NCBI GenBank assembly: GCA_016647705.1
Contig: CM028333.1
Coordinates: 22,066,243-22,130,242 of the forward strand
Reading direction: 5' to 3'
Length of the DNA: 64,000 bases
Source of the DNA: Eucommia ulmoides
Lineage: Eukaryota; Streptophyta; Magnoliopsida; Garryales; Eucommiaceae
Shown here: one piece after another, positions 22,351 through 32,620 of the stretch
Numbering within the stretch: position 1 is the stretch's first letter
Layout of the letters: every line of letters begins with the position of its first letter
Notes under the pieces: generated by a model
Database searches by the model: none
Seen by the model: only the letters and a program-made list of their open reading frames with translations
What the model was told of the DNA's origin: nothing
Position numbers and translations under genes: made by a program

Positions 22351-23539
22351 ATGAGGACTGATAAGAACAATGCATATTAATAATGATCACATGTTGGTAT
22401 TGGTTTCTTACTACACTACTGGGCTTACGATCCATGTCGATATGATTATAAGTATTTGTGAATATAAAAGTCTTATGTATGTTGATATTAACATATAAAC
22501 TATCATAATTTAATATTAAGATCATGTTGGATTGGATAAATTTATCAAGATGCTAGGAGAGATAATGTTAACATAAATGAGAGAGGGATGGTTTTGTTTC
22601 AGAAGTATATTTGTCTTTTTATGAGGTTTTTTGTTTACCAAGGACTAAAAATTTAATTGATTATACCAAAAAGTCTGAGCTCTAAATGAACAGTTTAAAA
22701 AGATTTTTTTTTATACATTACTAAAAAATAAAAACCTCTAATTTTTTTATCTTTTTTTTTTTCGCTTTTATTTTGTGTTTTAACTTTTTTTTTTATTTTT
22801 TTTTATTTCATTTTGTTTTCTATGTTTTTTCACAAAATTCTAAAATGAGTTGGATTTATGAGCTAAAATTTGGCTAGTTAAATCTTGTTGTTTTTCTTCA
22901 CTTTTTTTTTTAATGGTTTGCTTTTTGTTCTCTCTCTCTTTTTTTTTTCCCTTGCTTTCTTGGATAGTATTTCTTTCTCCTCTACTTTGAAAATATAATT
23001 GGAAAGTGTAGACTTTGCTAATTTCAATTTTTAATTAATCCTCAAAATAGAATTGAAATTTTTTACATTTTATGCAAAACTAGTGCAACTGACATCTCAA
23101 GTGGAAATTCATCCCCCATTGGGTTGAATTTCTATGTACAAATTTATCGTTGTTTCTTCTTTTTCTAATTCTATTTGGAGACTATTAAAAAATTTTAGAA
23201 AAATTTGGTGAAAAGTCTCATTCCATAAAACCATCACTCTGAGAGGTCTTGTAACAGTGATTTTTTAACACATAACATGGTCCTTAGAAAGTGATTTTTT
23301 AAATTTTAGGACTCTCAACAAGATTCCCAAAATTTTAATGGGTGAAATATTGATTTTTTAATTATATTTTGAAAAATAGTAAAAATAAATAAATAAAATG
23401 GAAGAAAATGAAGAAAATAAACAAAAGGGAAAAAAAAAAAAAAAGGATAACAACAAAATATTTTTTTTTAATTAGTCTCAAATGTCGGCCCATAAGGCCA
23501 TGCAATTTTAGAATTTCATGAAAAAAATGAAAAAGAAAA
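22351..23539. other. AT-rich sequence without recognisable genes
   Basis: Many T and A homopolymers (22735-22815, 22905-22955, 23430-23445). No coding signal. It leads into the right inverted repeat at 23540. Confidence 0.4.
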
Positions 23540-24035
23540 AAAATCGAAAAAAAATATATGAGTGTTTAGTGTGAAATTTAATAATACATAGAGTGTTACT
23601 TATTTAACGTATATGGGAGTGAAATATAATTTTTTCAGTCAAAATTTGAGAGTTAAGTGTAATTTGTGGTCAAAATTAACATCAATCCTAATGAAATGAA
23701 CACTTAGAACAACGATAATAATTATATATTAGAGAAAGTGATTGCAAAACAATTGAGTTGGACAGCCACGTATACAAAACGGTGCAAGGATCAAAACTAT
23801 ATTGGTGTGAGAGTTTTTCTCCATGCGAATCACGTGTGTCCATGGGGAGTTGGACTAATAGTAGAAAATTGAACATTTTGAGATACGTGACTAAATGATT
23901 AACAATATAATTATCTATTTTGCATTGTATTGTCTTTATCCCCCAGAAATTATCGTAATCACTTGATGAAAAAAATAAAAACAAAACTCATAGAGGCTTT
24001 AATAAATATAAATAGTTCGCAAGAAGAATCATCAA

Positions 24036-24116
24036 GTCAAGATGGCCGAGTTGGTCTAAGGCGCCAGTTTCAGGTACTGGTCCGAAAGGGCATGGGTTCA
24101 AATCCCATTCTTGACA
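24036..24116 (+). tRNA. tRNA-Leu (anticodon CAG)
   Basis: Full class II tRNA of 81 bases. Acceptor stem GTCAAGA pairs with TCTTGAC, with discriminator A at 24116. The A box TGGCCGAGTTGG starts at 24043. Anticodon stem CCAGT/ACTGG encloses loop TTCAGGT with anticodon CAG at 24071-24073. A short CCGAAAGG variable arm follows, then the B box GGTTCAAATCC at 24095-24105. All stems pair, so it looks functional and would read CUG leucine codons. No intron. An upstream CAA-rich stretch (24020-24035) and a downstream T run fit plant Pol III genes. It lies between a MULE-like terminus and a Helitron-like element and is the only intact gene in the window. Confidence 0.96.
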
Positions 24117-24120
24117 ATGC

Positions 24121-24127
24121 ATTTTTT
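24121..24127 (+). terminator. Pol III terminator of tRNA-Leu
   Basis: A run of seven T, five bases after the tRNA end. Confidence 0.85.
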
Positions 24128-24201
24128 TAATGAGGCAAATCCCTTGCAAGATTGTGAGATTTATTTAACAAAAAATATTAATTTTTAAGTTTACTATCAA
24201 A

Positions 24202-24604
24202 TCTATATAATAAAACAGGACAGACATTAATTTTCTAAACAAATTTCATCCGTCTAATGTCTCTAGGGGTACAAAATGGTCCAAATTAATTTATAAAATT
24301 AACATAAATATTTATCTATATATATTTAATTAACCCACATTATTACCTTACAAATATATATCTACTAGTTTATTGTTTAATTTGAATTATTTATTTTATT
24401 GAAAAGATAATATATTAGATGTACTATTAAATTATGTATTAATTCCACTATGCAATAATATTTGTTTTTGTCAAATTCATGAAAAGGAGAGAGAAAATTA
24501 TGTCTTTATCCCTTATTTATTCTCAAACATAGGCCTCCGCTTTTAGTATATAACATTAGTTTTAGACCCGCATATTATGCAGGTTTGAAAAAAAATTATA
24601 TTAG
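24202..24604 (+). mobile_element. Possible small non-autonomous Helitron
   Basis: It starts after an A with TCTATATAATAAAACAGG, a common 5' end of small plant Helitrons, and contains GGGGTACAAAATGGTCC. Near its end is the hairpin ACCCGCATATTATGCAGGT, then a short tail ending TTAG followed by T, a degenerate form of the CTRR-T end. The hairpin-to-end gap (about 20 bases) is longer than usual, which lowers confidence. AT-rich and coding-free, as expected. Confidence 0.42.
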
Positions 24605-26166
24605 TATATATATTTTTTATTTGAATATTACACATGACTTATAATTGATCGTTTAATTTTATATTTAGTACATATTATAAAAGTGTAGAAAAATAAATTT
24701 TAAAGCTAAGAAATAAAATAAAATTATAACCCAAAAAACTATTAATGCCAATATGCAGTACTATTAATGTTTATCACTCATATTTATTTTCATAAAATAA
24801 TAAATAATAATTAAATAAGTTCTCAGAGCATTTTTTCATTGTTTTTTAAATAAAAATTTTGAAATAATCTAAAAGTTTATTTTTATATTGTTTAATAATT
24901 TTTATTATTTGATCAAGAATTGTTAAATACTCTTTGGAGGTTGAAGAGAGAAAAGTAGACGAAGAGATAGAGTCAGATAAAATTAATCTTAACGAAAACA
25001 ATTATCAACCGAAATATGGGTTAATTTCAATGAAGCACCATGTCATTTGGAAAATTATCTGTTATTTGAAAAATATATCTAAAACTTTCTTTTAAATAAA
25101 AAATTATTTATTTGTCCTTTTTACTATATTACTAAAAAAATAATTGAAAGTATCTAATGAAAAAATTATTATTATGACCCTCTTAAAAGAATTATAATTA
25201 CTTTTGGTTAATATTGATTTTTCTTTTTAAATTTTGCTTATGTAATACATGTTCACTTTTATTTTATTTTTTTCACTTTTAGCATCAAATGATGGTAGTT
25301 ACATTTTCTTTGAGTATTTAAAGAATACTTGGTCCTGAATTTTTTATTTTTAAATTATTCGGATAATTAAATATTGTTGATTTATGTAATCTACATTTTC
25401 ATATTCTATATATTTTTTATTTTTATTTTTGGATCAAATGATAATTTTTACTTTTACAATTTTTTTAGTATTCAAAGAGAAATAATTTTTTTGCTAAATA
25501 AAGTTGTTGCCCATCCCCTTTTTATTAGCAACTCCCGCAACCCTAGTGGGCTTTTTTAAGGCCCAAATGGGCTAGGGGTAGGTCCATCCACACTGGACCT
25601 GCCCGACAGCTGCTATTACCACCATGCTCGATTTCGTTGTTGGTCGCGCGATCACCATTGTCGAAGACTGATAACCTGATTTTTTTATTTTTTATATTTA
25701 TTAATAATTTTCAATCATGTGCTTGTTTAACATTTTTTTTTATTTCCTGATTTTTGGATTTTAGGGATCTCAATGATTTCAATAGAATTGAATGAATTTG
25801 GTTCTCCAATTTTGAATTTTAATAGATTTATTCGTGAGAATATAACAGGGTAAATGCTTACTTTATCTTGGTTCAGTTTCTAAATTCTTCCATTTTAGAA
25901 CCTATATTTTGTGAGTTTAGTGGATTTCTACTTACACACATATACACACATATATAAGTGATTTTTCATTTTGGTTGCTTAACGTTGTTTTTTATTTATT
26001 TAATGAATGTTCCATTTTTGAATTTATTTATTTAATGAATGTTCTATTTTTGAATTTTAGATATATATTGATGATGATATATGAGCTTTTCGTCATTTTA
26101 GTGGAATTGTTTATTTTTCTTATATTTAGTGGAATGGTTAATAATAAGTGAAATCTATAAAATTTT
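24605..26166. other. AT-rich intergenic sequence
   Basis: No gene seen. The one GC-rich patch, 25530-25670, contains GTGGGCTTTTTTAAGGCCCA (a GGGC/GCCC hairpin) and GGTCGCGCGATCACC, but no reading frame of note. TTATTTAATGAATGTTC(C/T)ATTTTTGAATTT is tandemly repeated near 25995-26055. Confidence 0.4.
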
Positions 26167-27875
26167 GAGTTCTTAACCAAATAATTGTTTATTAAAAAAA
26201 TAATTTCTGAAAACGGTATATTTCAAACTTATTTACGGGAGTGGTGTAAAACGCATTATCGAAATGCGTTTTTCAAAAAACGCATTTTCAAAATGCGTGT
26301 TTAAATAGTGGATATGAAAGTTAAAAACGCAATACCGATTTGCGTTTTTTAAAAACGCAAATCGGTTTTGCGTTTCTTAAAGCCCAAAAAAAAAAAAAAA
26401 AAAAAAAAAAGTAAAAACGCAGAAGCTTTCTGCGTTTTTCAAAAAAAAAAAAAAAAAAAAAAAATTGTTTGAAAAACGCAGAAGCTTTCTGCGTTTTTCC
26501 AAAAAAAAAAAAAAAAAAAAAAAAAAACGTTCGAAAAACGCATAAAGCTTCTGCGTTTTTCAAAAAAAAAAAAAAAAAAAAGATAAAAGAGAGTAACGGA
26601 ACGATCAGTGCGTTCTTCGGCAGTGTGCAAATCCTGTTTTGAAAGCTTTTCTTCTTTCTTTCTTTTTTTTTTTTTTTTTTCAAGAACGTTTTTTTTTTTT
26701 TTTTTTTTCGCCATTTTCCTCATTCATATTTGGCTTAGAAGAACCATTTTTTGATTAGTATGAAATGATTCCAAAAAAAACAAAAATAATATATGCGTTT
26801 TTTTAAAAAAAAATTACACTAATTGAAATTAAAATAAAATTACATGTGAATATATAATATATTTTTACAAATTTATAATACATGTCGTCATTGACTTTTT
26901 ATGTACCACACCCCCTACGTCTGATGTTTCTCCGTTGCCGCCGTAAAGGAAGTGGAAGTTGGGACTTTCTATGTACCACACCCCCATCGTGGAGGAACCA
27001 ACATATCCATCTACTATGGACTTGGGACACATTACTCAAGTTGATCATCTCCAGACGGAGGACACCGAAGAACTTCCACTTCCTTTACGGCGGCAACGGA
27101 GAAACATCAGACGTAGGGGGTGTGGTACATAGAAAGTCAATGACGACATGTATTATAAATTTGTAAAAATATATTATATATTCACATGTAATTTTATTTT
27201 AATTTCAATTAGTGTAATTTTTTTTTAAAAAAACGCATATATTATTTTTGTTTTTTTTTGGAATCATTTCATACTAATCAAAAAATGGTTCTTCTAAGAC
27301 AAATATGAATGGGGAAAATGGTGGGAAAATGGCGAAAAAAAAAAAAAAAACGTTCTTGAAAAAAAAAAAAAAAAAAAAAAGAAAGAAAGAAGAAAAGCTT
27401 TCAAAACAAGATTTGCATACTGCCGAAGAACGCACTGATCGTTCCGTTACTCTCTTTTATCTTTTTTTTTTTTTTTTTTTTTGAAAAACGCAGAAGCTTT
27501 ATGCGTTTTTCGAACGTTTTTTTTTTTTTTTTTTTTTTTTTTTTGGAAAAACGCAGAAAGCTTCTGCGTTTTTCAAACAATTTTTTTTTTTTTTTTTTTT
27601 TTTTGAAAAACGCAGAAAGCTTCTGCGTTTTTACCTTTTTTTTTTTTTTTTTTTTTGGGCTTTAAGAAACGCAAAACCGATTTGCGTTTTTTAAAAACGC
27701 AAATCGGTATTGCGTTTTTAACTTTCATATCCACTATTTAAACACGCATTTTGAAAATGTGTTTTTTGAAAAACGCATTTCGGTAATGCGTTTTACACCA
27801 CTCCCGTAAATAAGTTTGAAGTATACCGTTTTCAGAAATTATTTTTTTAATAAACAATTATTTGGTTAAGAACTC
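26167..27875. mobile_element. Foldback MULE with ~800-bp inverted arms and PMD 3' fragment
   Basis: The left arm at 26167-26960 and right arm at 27071-27875 are near-perfect reverse complements, leaving a 110-bp spacer. Both ends read GAGTTCTTAACC inward. Each arm holds a ladder of short palindromes of the form AAACGCA...TGCGTTT (three centred on AAGCTT) separated by A or T homopolymers of 17-28 bases, then an AT-rich stretch, then PMD sequence. The end sequence and the PMD cargo tie it to the MULE family at 1-8289. No transposase. No convincing 9-bp duplication: the flanks read AATCTATAA on the left and CATCTATGA on the right, seven of nine, but six bases are unaccounted for. Its right flank is a copia LTR remnant. 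Confidence 0.85.
26989..27132 (+). pseudogene. PMD gene 3' end, captured fragment (48 codons)
   Basis: It reads VEEPTYPSTMDLGHITQV, then DHLQTEDTEELPLPL, then a basic RRQRRNIRRRGCGT and a stop, with no interruption. It corresponds to the last part of the PMD relic at 4990-5130 (VEEPSYPSTMDLGHVTQV) but keeps the arginine-rich end and GCGT terminus better, so it came from a healthier copy. Inverted duplicates of its final part lie in the left arm at 26882-26960 and again in a short piece near 26963-26986. Only a fragment; it cannot encode a working protein. Confidence 0.75.
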
Positions 27876-28073
27876 CATCTATGATATCATTCATTTTAAT
27901 CACCAACAAAACTAAGACATTTAAAACTTAATATTCAGGGTTCCTCAACAACATGATAAAATATAGAATAATACCAAAGTCACAATTTATTAAATAATAC
28001 TTGAAATTACATTTTTACAGAAAAGACACTAAATGATATAAATCAGGATTGGGTATCAGGATTATATCCAACA
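27876..28073 (-). repeat. 3' LTR remnant of the interrupted copia element
   Basis: On the minus strand the purine-rich AATGGGAGAT is followed by TGTTGGATATAATCCTGATA, a normal polypurine tract to LTR junction. About 200 bp remain before the foldback MULE. Confidence 0.7.
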
Positions 28074-29746
28074 ATCTCCCATTAATATTATAATTAATCG
28101 ATACAGTATCTAGTACTTGTTCTTTCGAGATGTCGATCTAACTGCTAGAATCGCCTTAGTGAGTGCATCGACTATGTTATTCGCTGTGTCTACTCTCTTA
28201 ATGTTAATATTATTTTTCCAATGATCTATTAAATCAAATGGAAACATCGCTCTATGTGTTTGAATATCTAAAGAGGTCAGGGTTCCCTTACTTGAGTTAT
28301 AGATCTATTGTTGTAACAATACCAAATGTATCAGTGACTCAATAGTTGGAACCACACTAAGTTCAATGATGTAATTTTTAATCCAAATATGCTCCATAGT
28401 TGCATAGGATGCGGTAATGTACTTGACCTTAGTAGTGGAATCTTCAGTTTTAATTTGCTTACAACTTCTCTAACTAACAACCCACCATTTAGGATGAAAA
28501 CATATCCCAAAGTTGACTTCTAATCATCCATGTCAGGTTAAAAATCTAAATCAGTGTAATCGTCAACCTTTACTTTTCCTTCTCCATAAATAAAAAATTT
28601 ATTCTTAGTTCTTCTCAAATACTTGAGGACAAACTTCACGGCCTTTCGGTGTTCCAAACCCTAAATCTTCCTGATATATGCTGGTCAATCCTATTGCATA
28701 ACTGATATTGAGTTTCTTTCATAGTATATCATATACGGGACTTTCAATTGATGAGACATATGGAATCATACTCATCGTATCCTTATCCTCAGGAGTGTGG
28801 GAACTCATTCTGTAGGAGAGATGAATTCCATGTTGGACCACTAGAAAGCCTTTCTTGGAATTTGTCATACTAAGTTACTCTAGTACCTTATATATGTATC
28901 CAAATTTGTATAATCCAAGCATATTTTTAAATCTATTTCTATATACCTTTATACCAAGTATATAAGACGTTTATCTCAGATCCTTCATGGAGAAAGTTTG
29001 AGAAAACCACACTTTAGTTAATGACATCATCCCTACATCGATCATTTTCAATCAGTAGGATGTCATCGACATGCAACAACAGGAAACTCACTGCTTTCCC
29101 CTCCAGGTTTTTGTACACACATAGATCATCTATAATTTTTAAGCAACCAAAAGATTTGATAGCCTCATCAAAATGAATGTTCTAACTTTGAGTAGCTTTC
29201 TTAAGTCCATTAATGAAATTCTACAATTTGCATAACTTTTGCCTTTTGCCTTTTGCCTTCAGTTATGAAACTCTTTGGTTGCCTTCATGTAAATCTTTTA
29301 ATCTATGTTTATATTGAGGAAAATTGCCTTCATATCTATCTTCCAGATTTTATAGTTATGGTACGTAGCAAAAACCAATAAAATCCTAATAGACTTTACA
29401 TGGTGACCGACAAAAACGTCTCTTCATAGTTAAACCCTAGACACTGAGTATATCCATTCACCACCAGTTGTGCCTTGAAGATGTTCACTTTACCATTGAA
29501 ATCTAGTTTCTATTGACGATCCATTTTCATCAAATGGAAAAAATTCTCTTAGGTGGATCTACAAGTTTCCAGACTCGGTTAGTGTACATGGAGTCCTTTT
29601 AGATTTTATTACTATTTTCTATTTTTTTTTGTCCATGTGTAAAATCGTCTCTTTGTAGTTAGCAGGGTCATTATTTCCCACTAGCATCATTGCATCTTTA
29701 TCTTTCTGTCCAAGATATCCCAAATATCTATCCAGAGGAGTAGAGG

Positions 29747-30440
29747 TAAGGATGATAATGAGTAGGTATCTCTAAAAAGCAAAACCAAAACCGTTGGGTT
29801 TTTAGCAAATCCAAAATTGAATCATAAATTGCTGGTTTTTTAAAAGTTTATTTTTAAACTGAACTATTTAATTTTATATAATACCAAAACTAAACCCGCA
29901 AACCCATTAAATTATATATATATATATATTAATTTTTTTTAATTGTAATTACTATCTCCTAGCAATGAGAGTTCATAAAATTATAAACGAAAATATCAAA
30001 TATAAATTTCAAACAAAATCAAAACCAAATCACTAAATCATTAACTAATACAATAAATATCCCAATCATAATTAAAATATAAAACATAAAGTTCAAATGT
30101 AATAAAAAATAAACAACCCAAACGATAATCCATATATACTACACACACACACGTTATAGGTGAAATTATAAATAAATAAAAAAGTAAGGGATAATATAAA
30201 TAAAAAAATAGTTATAAAATAATGGTTATGCAATTCAACAACGTAGTTTGGTCACGTGGTTTGGTTATACGGTTTGATTACATGATTACTATCCCAAAAC
30301 CAAATCCGAAACCAAAATCATTTTGGTTTTTAATTTTGAAACTAAAACACAAATCAAAACCATTTTGCTAGTTTTAAACCTGAACCATTAAATTTTGTTT
30401 AGTTTGATTACCCCTAGCTCGAGTTAAATTGTCATTCCTA
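29747..30440. mobile_element. hAT-like non-autonomous element, 694 bp
   Basis: The left end TAAGGATGATAAT and right end ATTGTCATTCCTA are inverted (10 of 13, differences all transitions). They resemble the TAGGGATGGCAATGGG end common in plant hAT elements. Flanks AGTAGAGG (29739-29746) and AATAGAGG (30441-30448) match at seven of eight, the hAT duplication size. It interrupts the copia pol region between the integrase C-terminus and RT. The interior is AT-rich, with repeated AACCAAAACC/GGTTTTGGTT strings and no coding. Confidence 0.68.
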
Positions 30441-30764
30441 AATAGAGGTTCTACTCAATCTATGAGGAGCTTGTGTACTGGATGCATTTACTATTGTCAC
30501 TCTCATATTGTTAGTTTGTTTGATTTGCTTTGTGTCTAACATCATTGCCAAATATATATTTTGTCCAATGTTGAACTCCTTAAGGAACAGTTCCTCTAAG
30601 AACTCCGCATGTTTAGCAATAGGCATCTTTGGTTCCCATGAGTGATAGAAATAACATCCTATAGTTTTTTTAGGATACCTCCACAAACTTACAAACTTGA
30701 GTCTTAAGATTCCAACTTGTCTGTTTTAAGTCTTTTGATGTGAGCCCGACAACTTCAACATTAA

Positions 30765-32212
30765 TGATGAGTGGTTTATTTACCAACAAATTAAGTACTT
30801 TTAGATTCAAATATTTGTGTGTCTTCAAGCATTTTTGTTAGTTTAATGTGTATTTGTATTGTTTTATAGGTTTTTGAATAAATGGGTGAAAAGATGCAAA
30901 TCCGGTTCAGGTATAGTAACTTCAAGGCCCTTTCTTACAATTATTAAATCTGATTTTGGAAAATATCAAAACATGGAAGTTGTATTTCTATGTCTTATAT
31001 TTTCATAGATTTTTGAATCACCTCAATCGGAGTTCGGACGAAAATGTTACGACCAAACAAAGAACTTGGTGTCGGCATTGCCTTGACATCGCTGCAGCAG
31101 TGGTTTTGAGCGCTGCAATGGTGGTCTGGTACTAAGTTAATGCCCTTTGATTGCTTCAACATCGCCCCCCATCGCTACAACGACCCGGCACCACCTGACA
31201 AAGATATTTTGAGATATTTTTGTAATATTTTGGATTTGTCTTGATATCCTCTCATTCCCAACACCCTATGCATGTTTTGGGGAACATTTTTGGAGATATT
31301 TGGGAGCTCAAGATCAAGAACCAAGAGGATATATCATCAAGAGGAGAAGAGGAAACATTCTTGAAGCCGATTTTGCGGAAGTGGAATCATTCACTTCACA
31401 GATTTGCTTTCCATTTTTTGTTTCTCTCTTTTTTCTTCAACTTTGTAGATTGTATGATGATATTATTCTCATGTAATATTGAATATTTGGTTATGATCAT
31501 GAGGCTAAGTATCTATTGTCTAGGGATTCAATTAGTTCATGAAAACTATGTTTGTTTGAATCATTGTTTCGTTAACGGTTGTTCATTTGCATTTGATTGT
31601 GTTTGCCATTTTATTACGTCCATTATATGCTTATTATGATATTGTGATTGGTTTGAGAATACGAGGTTTGACACTTGGGAGAGGTAACCCCAGATTCGGA
31701 CTAGGGTTTAAACGCAATGCGACGATCTAATGAATCGGGAGATTATTAGAAAGTGTGCAATCCGTAAGGTTGGTGCGAGACTCATGTGATCGTTTAGATG
31801 CTAGATAGGGATATCAGTATTGACACGAGTCGCATATTCATTCACTTTACACTCGGGAGAGGTAGTGTGTGAGTTTTAGATACTTAGATTGTCGGATAGT
31901 TTAAATACTATTAATGTAAACTAGACTAATTCAAACATGTTTAAGTGAAAAAAATTAATCTCTAGATAATCTATTCCCATAAATGTCATTATTAGTATTG
32001 TAGTTTAATTAGTTATAATTTTAGTTTAGTTTATCTTATAACAAAAACCCTAAAAATTCTATCGCCTAGATAAAGTTCGGTTATGATAATCGTGGTACTT
32101 AATGATAATTTAATGCAATCCGTGTGGATACAACAATCCTATTCATCTCTATTATATTAAAACTTGATTTGTACATTTGCGGTAAAAGTAACGACAAATA
32201 ATTTCGTTACCA
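30765..32212 (+). repeat. 5' LTR of the LARD (1448 bp)
   Basis: Begins TGATGAGTGGTTTATTTACC and ends TTTCGTTACCA. It contains the block TTCCCAACACCCTATGCATG also found in the 3' LTR. The long frame at 31241-31639 lies wholly inside the LTR and is not a gene. Confidence 0.85.
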
Positions 32213-32218
32213 AGTTTT

Positions 32219-32238
32219 TGGCGTCGTTGCCGGGGATT
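32219..32238 (+). other. Primer-binding site for tRNA-Asp(GTC)
   Basis: TGGCGTCGTTGCCGGGGATT is complementary to the 3' end of plant tRNA-Asp with one mismatch in the first 18 bases. It lies six bases after the LTR. This primer is typical of Athila/Tat gypsy elements. Confidence 0.85.
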
Positions 32239-32344
32239 GGCTTTTAGATTGTTGTTGATATTGTGAATAAATGACTTGATTTTAATTTAGTCATTTATTT
32301 TATTTTTAATTTTTGTTTTTTGTTTTGTTTATCTTGCGAGGTAC

Positions 32345-32620
32345 TTGAAGATATCTCATCAACAAGTGCTATTACATTTTTTTCAACGAGATTCCAAGAC
32401 ATTTTATTGTGCTTGGAATAGATACAAGGAGTTGCTTATTCAATTCCCAAATCATTGTTTCTTGAGGGAGTGTCAATTACTGAACTTCCTCGACGGGTTA
32501 CTACCCGTAACAAGAACTTGGGTGGAAGGAGGAAACGGTACCACCTCTTTCGACCAACTAACCGTGGAAGAAGCCTATTAGTTGTTGGAAGACATGACGG
32601 AGTTTGATTTTCAGAGTTAG
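32345..32620 (+). pseudogene. Athila/Tat-type gag remnant, fossil
   Basis: The stretch with WNRYKELLIQFPNHC, LLNFLDGLLPVTRTWVEGG and FDQLTVEEAY matches the retrotransposon gag domain of Athila/Tat elements (the WERYKELLR-CP pattern, then a short FY-GL segment). Only this part of gag is recognisable. A later frame (32905-33252) is probably more degraded gag. Broken. Confidence 0.7.

Larger units (their letters stand above)
13024..23804. mobile_element. Long inverted-repeat-bounded unit, MULE-like, with nested retroelements
   Basis: The left end at 13024-13310 (starting AATAGGTTTTGGTCCT, with TTCGTTAGAATTAAGGTTAA and CTCCATATACTTTAAG further in) matches the reverse complement of 23540-23804 over about 280 bp with gaps and many substitutions. 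Shared blocks include GTTAATTTT, AAAATTTTGACT and TCCATATAC-like strings. Ends of the GGTTTTGGTCC type are common in plant MULE-like elements. No transposase is seen inside and no clear 9-bp duplication was found. Contents: two motif-array segments, a possible captured exon, an LTR element and two solo LTRs. Without the nested insertions the carrier would be far shorter. The alternative is two independent copies of one MITE family in opposite orientation. Confidence 0.45.

Noticed and set aside
23930-24130. 66-codon plus-strand frame
   Set aside because: It overlaps the tRNA-Leu gene and is a shadow of it.
26321-26723. Frames of 94-120 codons rich in Lys or Phe
   Set aside because: Products of A/T homopolymers in the foldback MULE arm, with no protein-like composition.
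26320-27720. Regularly spaced AAACGC...GCGTTT units resembling a CRISPR array
   Set aside because: The units are palindromes with homopolymer spacers in inverted arms of a plant MULE. CRISPR arrays do not occur in plant nuclear DNA and spacers would be diverse.
26152-27884. 9-bp target duplication for the foldback MULE (AATCTATAA versus CATCTATGA)
   Set aside because: Only seven of nine match, and six bases between the left repeat and the arm start are unexplained.
31241-31639. 132-codon plus-strand frame (also 35443-35806)
   Set aside because: They lie entirely inside the two LTRs of the LARD and are present in both because the LTRs are copies.
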